14,060 bases of DNA from Nitrospinota bacterium (lineage in GTDB: Bacteria; UBA8248), in contig DNYS01000057.1 of NCBI GenBank assembly GCA_003506735.1, positions 381 to 14,440 of the forward strand, in the 5' to 3' direction. Positions 1 through 6,987 of the stretch are shown here, in pieces; the stretch's first letter is position 1, and each line of letters begins with the position of its first letter. The notes below the pieces were generated by a model. That model worked only from the letters and a program-made list of their open reading frames with translations. It searched no databases and had not been told where the DNA came from. Made by a program: the position numbers and the translations under genes.

Positions 1-164
1 AGCAACTCCGGCAAACCGGGTTCGAAAATTGGGCATTTTCCCGAATCTAGTGATTCGATGCGCTTTTCATTGGAGTCCACGCAAATAACGTTGTTCCCCA
101 TATCTGAAAAAACGGCTGATGTAACGAGTCCGACATAGCCGCATCCAACAATGCAAATTTGCAT
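1..164 (-). CDS. ugd: UDP-glucose 6-dehydrogenase, N-terminal fragment
   Basis: The first 54 residues are visible and the gene runs off the left edge. UDP-glucose 6-dehydrogenase oxidises UDP-glucose to UDP-glucuronate with two NAD+, feeding polysaccharide or lipid A sugar synthesis in the cytoplasm. The fragment opens with a beta strand and the dinucleotide-binding loop GCGYVG (residues 7-12). An acidic residue follows at the end of the second strand (CVD, D30), as expected for NAD binding, then the family hallmark FEPGLPEL near residue 47. The ATG at 164 is preceded by AAGGGA about 10 nt upstream. The gene follows lptD in the same direction, 120 bp away. Related UDP-sugar dehydrogenases (for example UDP-N-acetylmannosamine dehydrogenase) share the fold, but the YVGLVT and EPGL sequences fit the UDP-glucose enzyme best. 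Confidence 0.88.
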   Translation of the reverse strand, partial: MQICIVGCGYVGLVTSAVFSDMGNNVICVDSNEKRIESLDSGKCPIFEPGLPEL

Positions 165-196
165 AAGTGAAAATTCCCTTTTGTTTTTTTCCCGCC

Positions 197-225
197 AGAA
201 TATGGAACAAATCAAATGGAAGCAA
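197..225 (-). promoter_or_regulatory. Weak candidate promoter for ugd
   Basis: On the minus strand TTGCTT (220-225) and TATTCT (197-202) are separated by 17 bp and sit about 30 bp upstream of the ugd start. The match to sigma-70 consensus is only partial (3/6 and 4/6), so this is a suggestion. The 165-284 gap holds nothing else convincing apart from an imperfect inverted repeat with arms ATTCGG (225-230) and CCGAAT (254-259). Confidence 0.22.
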
Positions 226-284
226 TTCGGTGGGTGAACATGTTGTTTGCTCGCCGAATCGTTCAACTTCGAATATTGCCTAGA

Positions 285-2633
285 TTATGGACTTTCTCCC
301 GGGTCGTCGAATTTGAAAGGAGAAAAGGGCCCGCCGCCCAAAAGGCGTCCTCTCCGGTTAATTTTCTGCCTGCGGTTGAAGGTTGGTGCGCCTTCGCCTT
401 CGAGCAGGCCCTGAATAATGAATGTAAGAAAAACCTCACTCGTATCCTGGGTATCGGTAAAACTCAGATTGAATCCCCAGCAGCACCCTCTGTAACGGAA
501 AATCATGCTTTGCTCAAGCGTTTCGTTCTCGATGTTATTGATCCGTGTAAGGTATTCAACGAACCATTGCCGCGTAAGGGCATACCCCCCAGAAAAATTA
601 AAATCACTTCGGCCAATCTGGGGGTCCGCTGAGCCGCTTCGGCTGCGATTCCATGTGCGATCCACGTTAAAATACCAGTTCCTCCCACCATCAAGAAGAA
701 GGCCCGTTGTGTAATTGTCAATTTTTCCTTCATAGACGTTGTAGTTGGTTAGATGCGTAAGGCGAACCAGTGGAATGGGACGAGCCTGGAAAACCAATTC
801 GGCATCCCCGAGGGAGCGCCGGGGATTGGTTCCCAAATTTTGCTCCCGGCGGGCCTCGTCGATGTTGAGCGTTTGAAAAAGGTTGGCGGCGAACAACTGG
901 TGGGATTGGGATCCTTTGTCCTTCTTCAATTTCGTTAGTACTCGGTTTACAATTCCGTAGCGGATGGTGTTTTTGTCGTCGAAGCCATCAACGCTATCTA
1001 TCGGAATGATGAGCCTCCTGTCTTTCGAGTCCATCGCAGGAGTGTAGGCATACTCAGATTCAAAGGATAGAATGTGTTTGAAATCCCGAAATGGACCGAT
1101 TTCACCAATGTATACTTTGCTGAGCCGTGGGCCAACGATATTAACGGTGGAGAACCATATTTCGCGAGATAGCCCGGCTTCCTTCTGATCGTCGCGGGCA
1201 GGGTTGTCGTTCGCATCGGGGCTTCTCTTTTGGTTTGTCCAATAGGTGTATCTGACGCCAAACCGAGGGGTAATTCCCAGCCATGGGAAGGCCCTGAGAG
1301 GAAGAGATACCGAAGGAGCCATATCAAAGCGCTGAAGGACCGTGGTGTTATTATCCAGAACACGAAAAAACGAAACAAACGAGGAGTCCAAATTAAAGCG
1401 AAAATCGCTCGTCCCAATTTGCGCCTGGTCGATATCCAAGGAAGCCTCGGGAAACCTCTGGAATAATTGACCGTCATTCTCCCTAAGACCCTCTCTCCGC
1501 CGCATGGCCACCGAAAACTGACCGGGGACATCGCGAAGGTTATGGGTGAACGTCAGGCGTGTATCGGTCTCCTGGCGCACCCGATAATCAAGATTATTTT
1601 CGAGGGAGCGGTCAGCCCTCACTCGCGAAGCTTCTTCGACTACGGCTTTAAATTCGCTCCTGTTCCTCGGAAAACGAGAAACGTGGGCCACGTTGATGTC
1701 CCAAAGAGTGGTTTTTTCTCTTAAATCCTTGAGCGTCGATGCGCGAATTTTTCCGCTGGTGTTTTCGCTGAGGGCATACCGATACTCAGCGAGATATCGA
1801 GTGCCCCGGCGGGTGAAATAATCCAGGCCGAGTGTCACATCGGACCATTTGTTTATCGCCCAAAAAAATCGGGGAGAAATTTGGAGCCCGTTTTTATTTC
1901 CCAGGCCAACGGCAGGTGTTAAGAAGCCGGTCGCTCGTTTGGTTTTGATTGGAAAAATGGCATAGGGGAGAGCGGCCGCAGGAATACCCCTGAGGGAAAT
2001 CATAGGTGATTGGAGGTTGGCATATCCCTCAATCTGGAAACTGGCTTTTTTCGTTTGAAAAGCCCAGTCGGGATTGTCTCCCTCGCAAGTGGTAAATGTG
2101 CCACCGAAAACTTCATAACGATCCTCAGCGATCCGACGAATGACGTTTGCTGTAACGTAATAGGTGGCCCCGATATACCCGCGGGCGTCATATATGACAA
2201 GCTTTTCGCTATCGAGATTAAATTCAATTCGGCTTCCTACGATTCGGTCGTTTCCTGACTGAAAAATAATATTACCTATGGCGACGGCGTCTCTTGTCTC
2301 GGTTTGGACTTCGATGTGATCAGCTTGAACGCGCTTGCTTCGGAAGCGGAGATCGATGAAGCCTCGTCCGATGATCCGTTTGCGCTTCCGGTCCTCCATA
2401 AGCTCGTCTGCAGAAATAGCGGCCGCGGCACGAGGGTCCCGCAGGATTCGGAGCCCTTCCTGTGGAGAGGATATTTTCGGCCCGGGGGTAAACCCAGGAG
2501 ATGAGTCTTGATCTGGAACACCTTCCTGGGCGGAAACAGGAGATGCAACGATTGCCAAAGGAATACACAAAAAACAACCGCGGAGAACCTGGCGAATGAA
2601 TAATCGAAATAAATACAATGGTTTGTTATGCAT
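285..2633 (-). CDS. lptD: LPS-assembly protein LptD
   Basis: LptD is the outer-membrane beta-barrel that, with lipoprotein LptE, inserts lipopolysaccharide into the outer leaflet. The 782-residue length is normal for the family. A signal peptide covers about residues 1-35 (basic start, hydrophobic core, probable cleavage after VSA). An OstA-type N-terminal periplasmic domain follows to about residue 215. The barrel begins with the typical GFLTPAVG (236-243) and an RRGTRYLAEYRY strand. The C-terminus carries YRGCCWGF, the classic LptD Cys-Cys motif (717-718), and C183 (FTTC) matches the E. coli Cys173 region. No Cys is seen near the mature N-terminus, so the counterpart of E. coli Cys31 is absent. 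The ATG at 2633 has AAGGGA very close upstream. The 64-residue tail after the CCW motif is somewhat long and rich in Arg and Gly. Partner lptE is not in the window. Confidence 0.94.
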   Translation of the reverse strand: MHNKPLYLFRLFIRQVLRGCFLCIPLAIVASPVSAQEGVPDQDSSPGFTPGPKISSPQEGLRILRDPRAAAAISADELMEDRKRKRIIGRGFIDLRFRSKRVQADHIEVQTETRDAVAIGNIIFQSGNDRIVGSRIEFNLDSEKLVIYDARGYIGATYYVTANVIRRIAEDRYEVFGGTFTTCEGDNPDWAFQTKKASFQIEGYANLQSPMISLRGIPAAALPYAIFPIKTKRATGFLTPAVGLGNKNGLQISPRFFWAINKWSDVTLGLDYFTRRGTRYLAEYRYALSENTSGKIRASTLKDLREKTTLWDINVAHVSRFPRNRSEFKAVVEEASRVRADRSLENNLDYRVRQETDTRLTFTHNLRDVPGQFSVAMRRREGLRENDGQLFQRFPEASLDIDQAQIGTSDFRFNLDSSFVSFFRVLDNNTTVLQRFDMAPSVSLPLRAFPWLGITPRFGVRYTYWTNQKRSPDANDNPARDDQKEAGLSREIWFSTVNIVGPRLSKVYIGEIGPFRDFKHILSFESEYAYTPAMDSKDRRLIIPIDSVDGFDDKNTIRYGIVNRVLTKLKKDKGSQSHQLFAANLFQTLNIDEARREQNLGTNPRRSLGDAELVFQARPIPLVRLTHLTNYNVYEGKIDNYTTGLLLDGGRNWYFNVDRTWNRSRSGSADPQIGRSDFNFSGGYALTRQWFVEYLTRINNIENETLEQSMIFRYRGCCWGFNLSFTDTQDTSEVFLTFIIQGLLEGEGAPTFNRRQKINRRGRLLGGGPFSPFKFDDPGESP

Positions 2634-2728
2634 TATCCCTTTTGCGGCTCGTGGCTGGAGGGTGAGCTAGTGAAGGCCGAAAAAGCGGCTCTCCGATCAG
2701 GATGACTTTTTAGAAGTGGGCAAATTAT

Positions 2729-2750
2729 GCCTCCTCCATGAGGAGAAGGC
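2729..2750 (-). terminator. Stem-loop between pssA and lptD
   Basis: A 9-bp stem (one G-U pair, 4-nt loop) lies just after the pssA stop. On the minus strand the arms are GCCTTCTCC and GGAGGAGGC. The following bases, ATAATTTG, form only a poor U-tract, so this may be a weak terminator or an RNA-processing or stability hairpin between pssA and lptD. The rest of the 130-bp gap (2634-2763) shows no clear promoter. Confidence 0.35.
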
Positions 2751-2763
2751 AACAAATCTCCTC

Positions 2764-3612
2764 CTAGCTGACTTCGGAGGCCACTGGTTCGGGCTGGGTC
2801 ACAATTTCTTTGGATTTGCGGTAGCGCTTGTAATGAAGAATGGGACCGGAAACGGCATAGCCGGCCATGACCAGAAATGCAACCACCTGGGGAATGGCTG
2901 CTGCGATAAAGAGCGCGAGTACGGCGGCGACCAGTACGCGAAATGGTCTTTGAAGGCGGCCTCCTAGATCTTTGAAGCTGGTGTAGCGGACCGTACTGAC
3001 CATCAAAAAGGCTAACATATATGCCAAAAAAGCCAGCAAATATGCTGGGAAGGGCGAGATAGAAGCCGGGACAAACTGCCTCAGCCCATAGTGCTCAGCC
3101 AGAAACACCCATGATGTCAGAACGCCGGCGCCGGCGGGAGTGGGCAGTCCTCGAAAATCGGCGGTGGCACCCAGGGTCTGCGTGAGAACGTTGAATCGGG
3201 CTAGGCGAAGCGCCGAACAGGCCGCGAAGATGAATACTGCGAGCCAACCGACGCGCCCAAATGGAGCCAGTGCCCATTTATAGATAAGAATGGAAGGCGC
3301 AATTCCGAACGCCGCCAGATCGCAGAGCGAATCGTATTGAAGTCCGAACGGGCTGGAGGACTTCGTCAACCGCGCAACCGCACCGTCCAAGCCGTCGAGA
3401 ATAATTGAGATGAGGATGGCGAAGGATGCCCACCAGAAATCATTCTGAATGGCTGCAATAATAGCATAGAAGCCCGCGAACAGGGTCCCTGTGGTAAACA
3501 AGTTTGGAAGGAGAAATATGCCGCGCTTGAGCCGAGGCCGTCTTCGCCGCCTTCGCCGCCGCTTCCCTTGTTCCCACCGAGTGCGAATTTTATCTTTTAG
3601 TTGATCTGGCAA
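2764..3612 (-). CDS. pssA: CDP-diacylglycerol--serine O-phosphatidyltransferase
   Basis: PssA joins CDP-diacylglycerol and L-serine to give phosphatidylserine in the inner membrane. The product is the substrate of the adjacent Psd. The full CDP-alcohol phosphatidyltransferase motif is present, D-x2-DG-x2-AR-x8-G-x3-D-x3-D (DGLDGAVAR, then G, D, D), at about residues 73-98. Several hydrophobic membrane segments surround and follow it, and KRGIFLLPNLFT is the usual start of the conserved part. I chose the TTG at 3612 because it has an excellent Shine-Dalgarno, GGAGGAG (3622-3628), 9 nt upstream. It overlaps the end of psd by 23 bp. Other in-frame starts (ATG 3663, TTG 3699) lack an SD and would lie deeper inside psd. 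The N-terminus is strikingly basic, with eight consecutive Arg before the first membrane segment, suggesting contact with acidic phospholipid. Confidence 0.92.
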   Translation of the reverse strand: MPDQLKDKIRTRWEQGKRRRRRRRRPRLKRGIFLLPNLFTTGTLFAGFYAIIAAIQNDFWWASFAILISIILDGLDGAVARLTKSSSPFGLQYDSLCDLAAFGIAPSILIYKWALAPFGRVGWLAVFIFAACSALRLARFNVLTQTLGATADFRGLPTPAGAGVLTSWVFLAEHYGLRQFVPASISPFPAYLLAFLAYMLAFLMVSTVRYTSFKDLGGRLQRPFRVLVAAVLALFIAAAIPQVVAFLVMAGYAVSGPILHYKRYRKSKEIVTQPEPVASEVS

Positions 3613-4234
3613 TGACGGTTTCTCCTCCGCGAACCCGATCCCCCATGGAGATCGAAACCGCATAGCCGGGCGGCATGTGAAGGTCCGTGCGAGATCCAAA
3701 TTGAATCAGGCCGATGCGCTCGCCTTTTGCCAAAGTGTCGCCCTTCATCCGCCAACTGACTATGCGGCGGGCGATTAGCCCCGCAATCTGCACCACCTTG
3801 AAATTCTCTCCCGAATTCGTCCGAATGTCGATAGCATTCTGTTCGTTGACCCGAGTTGCTTCCTTGTTAAAAGCCGCAAGGAATTTTCCTGGGCGGTAGT
3901 TAACTTCCCGGATAGACCCCTCCACAGGTGATCTGTTGATGTGCACATCATAGATGGAGAGGAATATACCCACCATTTTTCCGCCTTCACGGGTGTTTTC
4001 GATGGCGATGACACGGCCATCCGCGGGCGATACGACGGTGCCGGGATCGTCCGGAGGAGTCCGATCCGGATCCCTGAAAAATGCGATGACGCACATCGCC
4101 AAAATGAAGAAAAAGAATGCCCACCCACTCCCCTTCATCCAAACGGCGAAGAACCCCAATGAAAGGAGACCGATTGCATATCCCCAACCTTCTTTCGCTA
4201 CGGGAAATCGGCGGTTCGAGTTATGTTGTGACAT
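3590..4234 (-). CDS. psd: Phosphatidylserine decarboxylase proenzyme (short form)
   Basis: Psd decarboxylates phosphatidylserine to phosphatidylethanolamine at the inner membrane. The 214-residue protein is the short bacterial form. Two hydrophobic stretches (about 18-33 and 37-53) anchor it, followed by the catalytic domain with SPADGRV (69-75) and IYDVHINRSPVEG (94-106). The autocleavage site that makes the pyruvoyl group is FGSR, with Gly180-Ser181 as the expected scissile pair, so the mature alpha chain would be only about 34 residues. The ATG at 4234 lies 5 bp after the stop of the upstream acetolactate synthase small subunit, and there is no good SD of its own, so expression probably depends on coupling. 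The 3' end overlaps the start of pssA, the enzyme that supplies its substrate. Confidence 0.94.
   Translation of the reverse strand: MSQHNSNRRFPVAKEGWGYAIGLLSLGFFAVWMKGSGWAFFFFILAMCVIAFFRDPDRTPPDDPGTVVSPADGRVIAIENTREGGKMVGIFLSIYDVHINRSPVEGSIREVNYRPGKFLAAFNKEATRVNEQNAIDIRTNSGENFKVVQIAGLIARRIVSWRMKGDTLAKGERIGLIQFGSRTDLHMPPGYAVSISMGDRVRGGETVIARSTKR
3622..3628 (-). promoter_or_regulatory. Ribosome binding site deciding the pssA TTG start
   Basis: GGAGGAG on the minus strand lies 9 nt before the TTG at 3612, inside the last codons of psd. No comparable SD precedes the two upstream in-frame starts, so this site fixes the preferred pssA start and implies psd-pssA translational coupling. Confidence 0.65.
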
Positions 4235-4239
4235 CGGAG

Positions 4240-4773
4240 CTAGCTTTTGAGCCCTTCGAGGGTTTTGGCGCCACGGCTCAGCGCAACCTTTCCGGTACGG
4301 GCGATTTCCTTGATGCCGTGCGTCCGGAGGAGTTCCAAGATAGCGTTGATTTTTCCAGTGTCTCCGGTTATCTCGATGACCAACGTGTCGGTGGAAATAT
4401 CTATCGTACGGGCGCGAAATATTTCGACAATTTGGAGAACCTCCGAGCGCTTATCCTTCGGAGCCGCAACCTTGATGAGAACGAGTTCCCGTTCCGCGGT
4501 CTGAGTATCATCCATTTCCAAAACCTTGATTGTGTCGATCAGCTTGCTGAGCTGTTTTCGAATCTGTTCGAGAATCTTTACGTCGCCGCTCGTTACGACC
4601 GTTATCCGCGAAACGGTCGGATCCTGTGTCACCCCGACACAGAGGCTCTCGATGTTGTATCCGCGGGCGCTGAAAAGACTGGCCACTTTTGCGAGAACTC
4701 CGAATTTGTTCTCGACGAGGACGGCGAAAGTGTGTTTTTGCTCCGCCTCGGTTTTGTCTGTATTTTTAGGCAT
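4240..4773 (-). CDS. ilvN: Acetolactate synthase small (regulatory) subunit, second copy
   Basis: This is the regulatory subunit of acetohydroxyacid synthase (AHAS), which activates the catalytic subunit and confers feedback inhibition by branched-chain amino acids. From the ATG at 4773 the protein is 177 residues. An N-terminal ACT domain (about 14-90, HTFAVLVENKFGVLAKVASLF, RGYNIES) precedes the IlvN C-terminal domain (RELVLIKVAAP to TGKVALSRG). Residues aligning with the E. coli IlvH valine-site positions Asn11, Gly14 and Asn29 are kept (N22, G25, N40). The 4773 ATG forms a TGATG overlap with the stop of the preceding small-subunit gene. An in-frame ATG at 4791 would add six residues and cannot be excluded, as neither has a strong SD. 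The charged N-terminal extension (about 12 residues before the ACT fold) and the different sequence separate it from its neighbour, so this is a diverged paralogue rather than a recent copy. Confidence 0.9.
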   Translation of the reverse strand: MPKNTDKTEAEQKHTFAVLVENKFGVLAKVASLFSARGYNIESLCVGVTQDPTVSRITVVTSGDVKILEQIRKQLSKLIDTIKVLEMDDTQTAERELVLIKVAAPKDKRSEVLQIVEIFRARTIDISTDTLVIEITGDTGKINAILELLRTHGIKEIARTGKVALSRGAKTLEGLKS

Positions 4774-5276
4774 CAGGCAAGAGGCTCCCATTCTTCTGAC
4801 ATTCCGTCGAAGGGCAGGGCGATCATCCCGGTCCGTGCCATGTTGGATATTCCGTACTTCTCGAGAGTTTTAATGAGAATCCGAGTTTTGTGATCGTTGC
4901 CGCTCGCCTCAATTGTGACGCTGGAGTCGGATACGTTGACGATGTTGGCCCCGAACGCATTTGCGATCTGAAGCACTTCGGTGCGCTTTTCGGCCCCGGC
5001 GGCTACGGTAGCCAAGACCAGTTCGCGCGTGACTGAACGGTTGTATGGGAGTTGATTGACTTCACGAACGTCGTAGAGTTTGCGCAGTTGCCGGGCGATC
5101 TGCTCAAGAGTCTCTTTTTCCCCGATGGCGACGATCACGATTCGGGTGGTTTCCGGATTCTCGGTCGGTCCGGCGGCGATGCTCTCGATGTTGTAGCCAC
5201 GGCGGGCGAACAAGCCCGAAACGTGTGAGAGCACGCCTGGATGATTGTTCACAAGAATCGAAAATACTTGCCTCAT
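4773..5276 (-). CDS. ilvH: Acetolactate synthase small (regulatory) subunit, first copy
   Basis: This 167-residue regulatory subunit of AHAS has the length of classic IlvH/IlvN proteins. The ACT domain starts directly (MRQVFSILVNNHPGVLSHVS) and contains RGYNIES. N11, G14 and N29 fall at the same numbers as the E. coli IlvH feedback-inhibition residues, so valine sensitivity is likely. The second half (RELVLATVAA, KRTEVLQIANAF, ARTGMIALP) is the usual C-terminal domain. Its ATG at 5276 overlaps the stop of the large-subunit gene as ATGA, and its own stop forms TGATG with the next small-subunit gene. It is therefore likely the direct partner of the catalytic subunit encoded at 5273-6973. The ilvH/ilvN naming of the two copies is arbitrary. 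Confidence 0.93.
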   Translation of the reverse strand: MRQVFSILVNNHPGVLSHVSGLFARRGYNIESIAAGPTENPETTRIVIVAIGEKETLEQIARQLRKLYDVREVNQLPYNRSVTRELVLATVAAGAEKRTEVLQIANAFGANIVNVSDSSVTIEASGNDHKTRILIKTLEKYGISNMARTGMIALPFDGMSEEWEPLA

Positions 5277-6973
5277 GTTATTTTCCCCGTAGTTTCGGGA
5301 CCGAGTTGCATTTCGTCGTTTCCCATACCGGCTGGAACTATCGGCCAGACGTTCTCTTCTCGAGCGACATGAAAGTTCATCACAACAGGACCGTCAATTT
5401 CGGCTGCTTCCTCGAGTGTGGTCCGCACCCGATCCATATCCTTGATGTCGATGCCCCGAACATGATACCCCTCGGCGATTTTGGCAAAATCAGGGTTTTC
5501 CGGATAGTGGACATGCGAGTAGCGTTTCTCGAAGAACAACTCCTGCCACTGACGCACCATGCCGAGAGATGCATTATTCAAAATTGCTACCTTAACGGGA
5601 ATATTGTAGGTAGCCGCGGTCGCCAGTTCGACCAGCGTCATCGAAAAGCTTCCATCGCCATCGATGAGCCATACATCCTTGTCTGGGCGGCCCACCTTCG
5701 CGCCAATAGCGGCGGGCAGGCCGAAGCCCATTGTTCCAAGCCCGCCCGAGGAGACCCACGAGTTAGGCTCGTTGAAGCGGATGAATTGGGCGGCCCACAT
5801 CTGATGTTGGCCCACGCCTGAGACGTAGACACCATCACCACCGGAAATTTCTTGAATCTGCTCGATTACATACTGAGGCTTAATCGAGCCGTCCCAATCA
5901 TACTGAAGGGGATACTCCCGCTTCCACGATTCGATCTGGCCGATCCAGGCTGGTCTTTCCTTTTTTTTCACCTGCACGCTAAGCAAGAGGAGAACGTCGC
6001 GCACATTGGCCAGGATGGGAATATGGGTCCGGACCCTTTTTCCAAGTTCGGCCGCGTCGATATCCACGTGGGCGATTACCGCATTCGTTGCGAAACTACC
6101 CACCTTGCCCGTTACACGATCGTCAAAGCGTCCCCCGAGGTTGATTAGCAGGTCGCAATCGCAAAGGGCCATGTTGGCATAGGCCGTCCCATGCATTCCG
6201 GGCATGCCAAGAAAAAGGGGATCCGTGCCCGGGAAGCCGCCCAAGCCGAGTAGGGTGTTGATTACGGGGATCCCTGTCCGCCGGGCGAATTCCGTGAGTT
6301 CGGTGGATGCACCTGCTTTGAGAATTCCCGCGCCGGCCATAATTATGGGTTTTTCGGAATGCCCAATAGCCTCAATCAAACGGTCGATGGCCTCGGCGTC
6401 GGGTTCGGGCATCTGAAAAATCGGTTCAGCCGAAGGCGCGACTTTGGTTACTTTTTGGGGGTTGTACTCCGCCGTAGCGATTTGGACATCTTTGGGGATG
6501 TCGATGACCACGGGGCCTGGCCGTCCGGTGGTGGCCACCCTGATAGCCTCGCGCACCACATTCTGAAGATCGCGGGGGTCCTTCACCAGCCAGTTGTGTT
6601 TTGTTACCGGGAGGGTGCATCCATAGGTGTCTGCCTCCTGGAAGGCGTCAGTCCCGATGGCGGGTGTCGCAACTTGGCCCGTGATGACGATCATGGGGAC
6701 TGAATCCATCAATGCATTGCAAAGACCCGTGATGGTATTGGTCGCCCCCGGCCCCGATGTAGTGACGACGGCTGCCACTTTGCCGCTTACGCGGGCATAC
6801 CCATCGGCCATGTGGGTGGCTCCTTGTTCATGGCGCGTGAGAATGTGTGGAAATTTGGATCTTTGGAGTTCATCGTAGAAGGGCATGATGGCCCCACCAG
6901 GAATTCCGAAGGCTATCTCCACTCCGTTTGCCTTTAATTCCTCGATGACAATCTGTGAGCCGGAAAGCTCCAC
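5273..6973 (-). CDS. ilvB: Acetolactate synthase large (catalytic) subunit, second copy
   Basis: This is the ThDP-dependent AHAS catalytic subunit. It condenses two pyruvates to 2-acetolactate (valine and leucine branch), or pyruvate with 2-oxobutyrate to 2-aceto-2-hydroxybutyrate (isoleucine branch). At 566 residues it is a standard length. Canonical motifs are all present: FGIPGGA (22-28), catalytic RHEQ with Glu49, the GDGSF...LNN ThDP/Mg site (D440, N466-N467), and MVRQWQ with Trp476, the residue that shapes substrate preference and herbicide sensitivity in the family. The start is a GTG at 6973 with a perfect SD, AGGAGGA (6981-6987), 7 nt upstream. That SD overlaps the stop region of the preceding large-subunit gene, from which it is separated by 12 bp. 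The 3' end overlaps the first small-subunit gene by 4 bp. Of the two large subunits this is the more canonical. Confidence 0.95.
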   Translation of the reverse strand: MELSGSQIVIEELKANGVEIAFGIPGGAIMPFYDELQRSKFPHILTRHEQGATHMADGYARVSGKVAAVVTTSGPGATNTITGLCNALMDSVPMIVITGQVATPAIGTDAFQEADTYGCTLPVTKHNWLVKDPRDLQNVVREAIRVATTGRPGPVVIDIPKDVQIATAEYNPQKVTKVAPSAEPIFQMPEPDAEAIDRLIEAIGHSEKPIIMAGAGILKAGASTELTEFARRTGIPVINTLLGLGGFPGTDPLFLGMPGMHGTAYANMALCDCDLLINLGGRFDDRVTGKVGSFATNAVIAHVDIDAAELGKRVRTHIPILANVRDVLLLLSVQVKKKERPAWIGQIESWKREYPLQYDWDGSIKPQYVIEQIQEISGGDGVYVSGVGQHQMWAAQFIRFNEPNSWVSSGGLGTMGFGLPAAIGAKVGRPDKDVWLIDGDGSFSMTLVELATAATYNIPVKVAILNNASLGMVRQWQELFFEKRYSHVHYPENPDFAKIAEGYHVRGIDIKDMDRVRTTLEEAAEIDGPVVMNFHVAREENVWPIVPAGMGNDEMQLGPETTGKIT

Positions 6974-6980
6974 GGGTGAA

Positions 6981-6987
6981 TCCTCCT
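6981..6987 (-). promoter_or_regulatory. Strong ribosome binding site of the second ilvB (GTG start)
   Basis: AGGAGGA on the minus strand sits 7 nt before the GTG at 6973 and overlaps the TAG stop (6986-6988) of the upstream ilvB. It decides the non-ATG start and places re-initiation directly at the end of the first large subunit. Confidence 0.8.

Noticed and set aside
184..262. Terminator after lptD
   Set aside because: The ATTCGG/CCGAAT repeat (225-230, 254-259) has a 23-nt loop and lacks a T-tract on the minus strand. The T7 run at 184-190 is on the other strand and not next to a stem.
4117..4893. Plus-strand 258-codon frame
   Set aside because: It is antisense to psd and the two small AHAS subunits, which have clear family motifs on the minus strand. 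The frame is open by codon bias only.
5225..5821. Plus-strand 198-codon frame
   Set aside because: Antisense to the second ilvB. It has no independent support.
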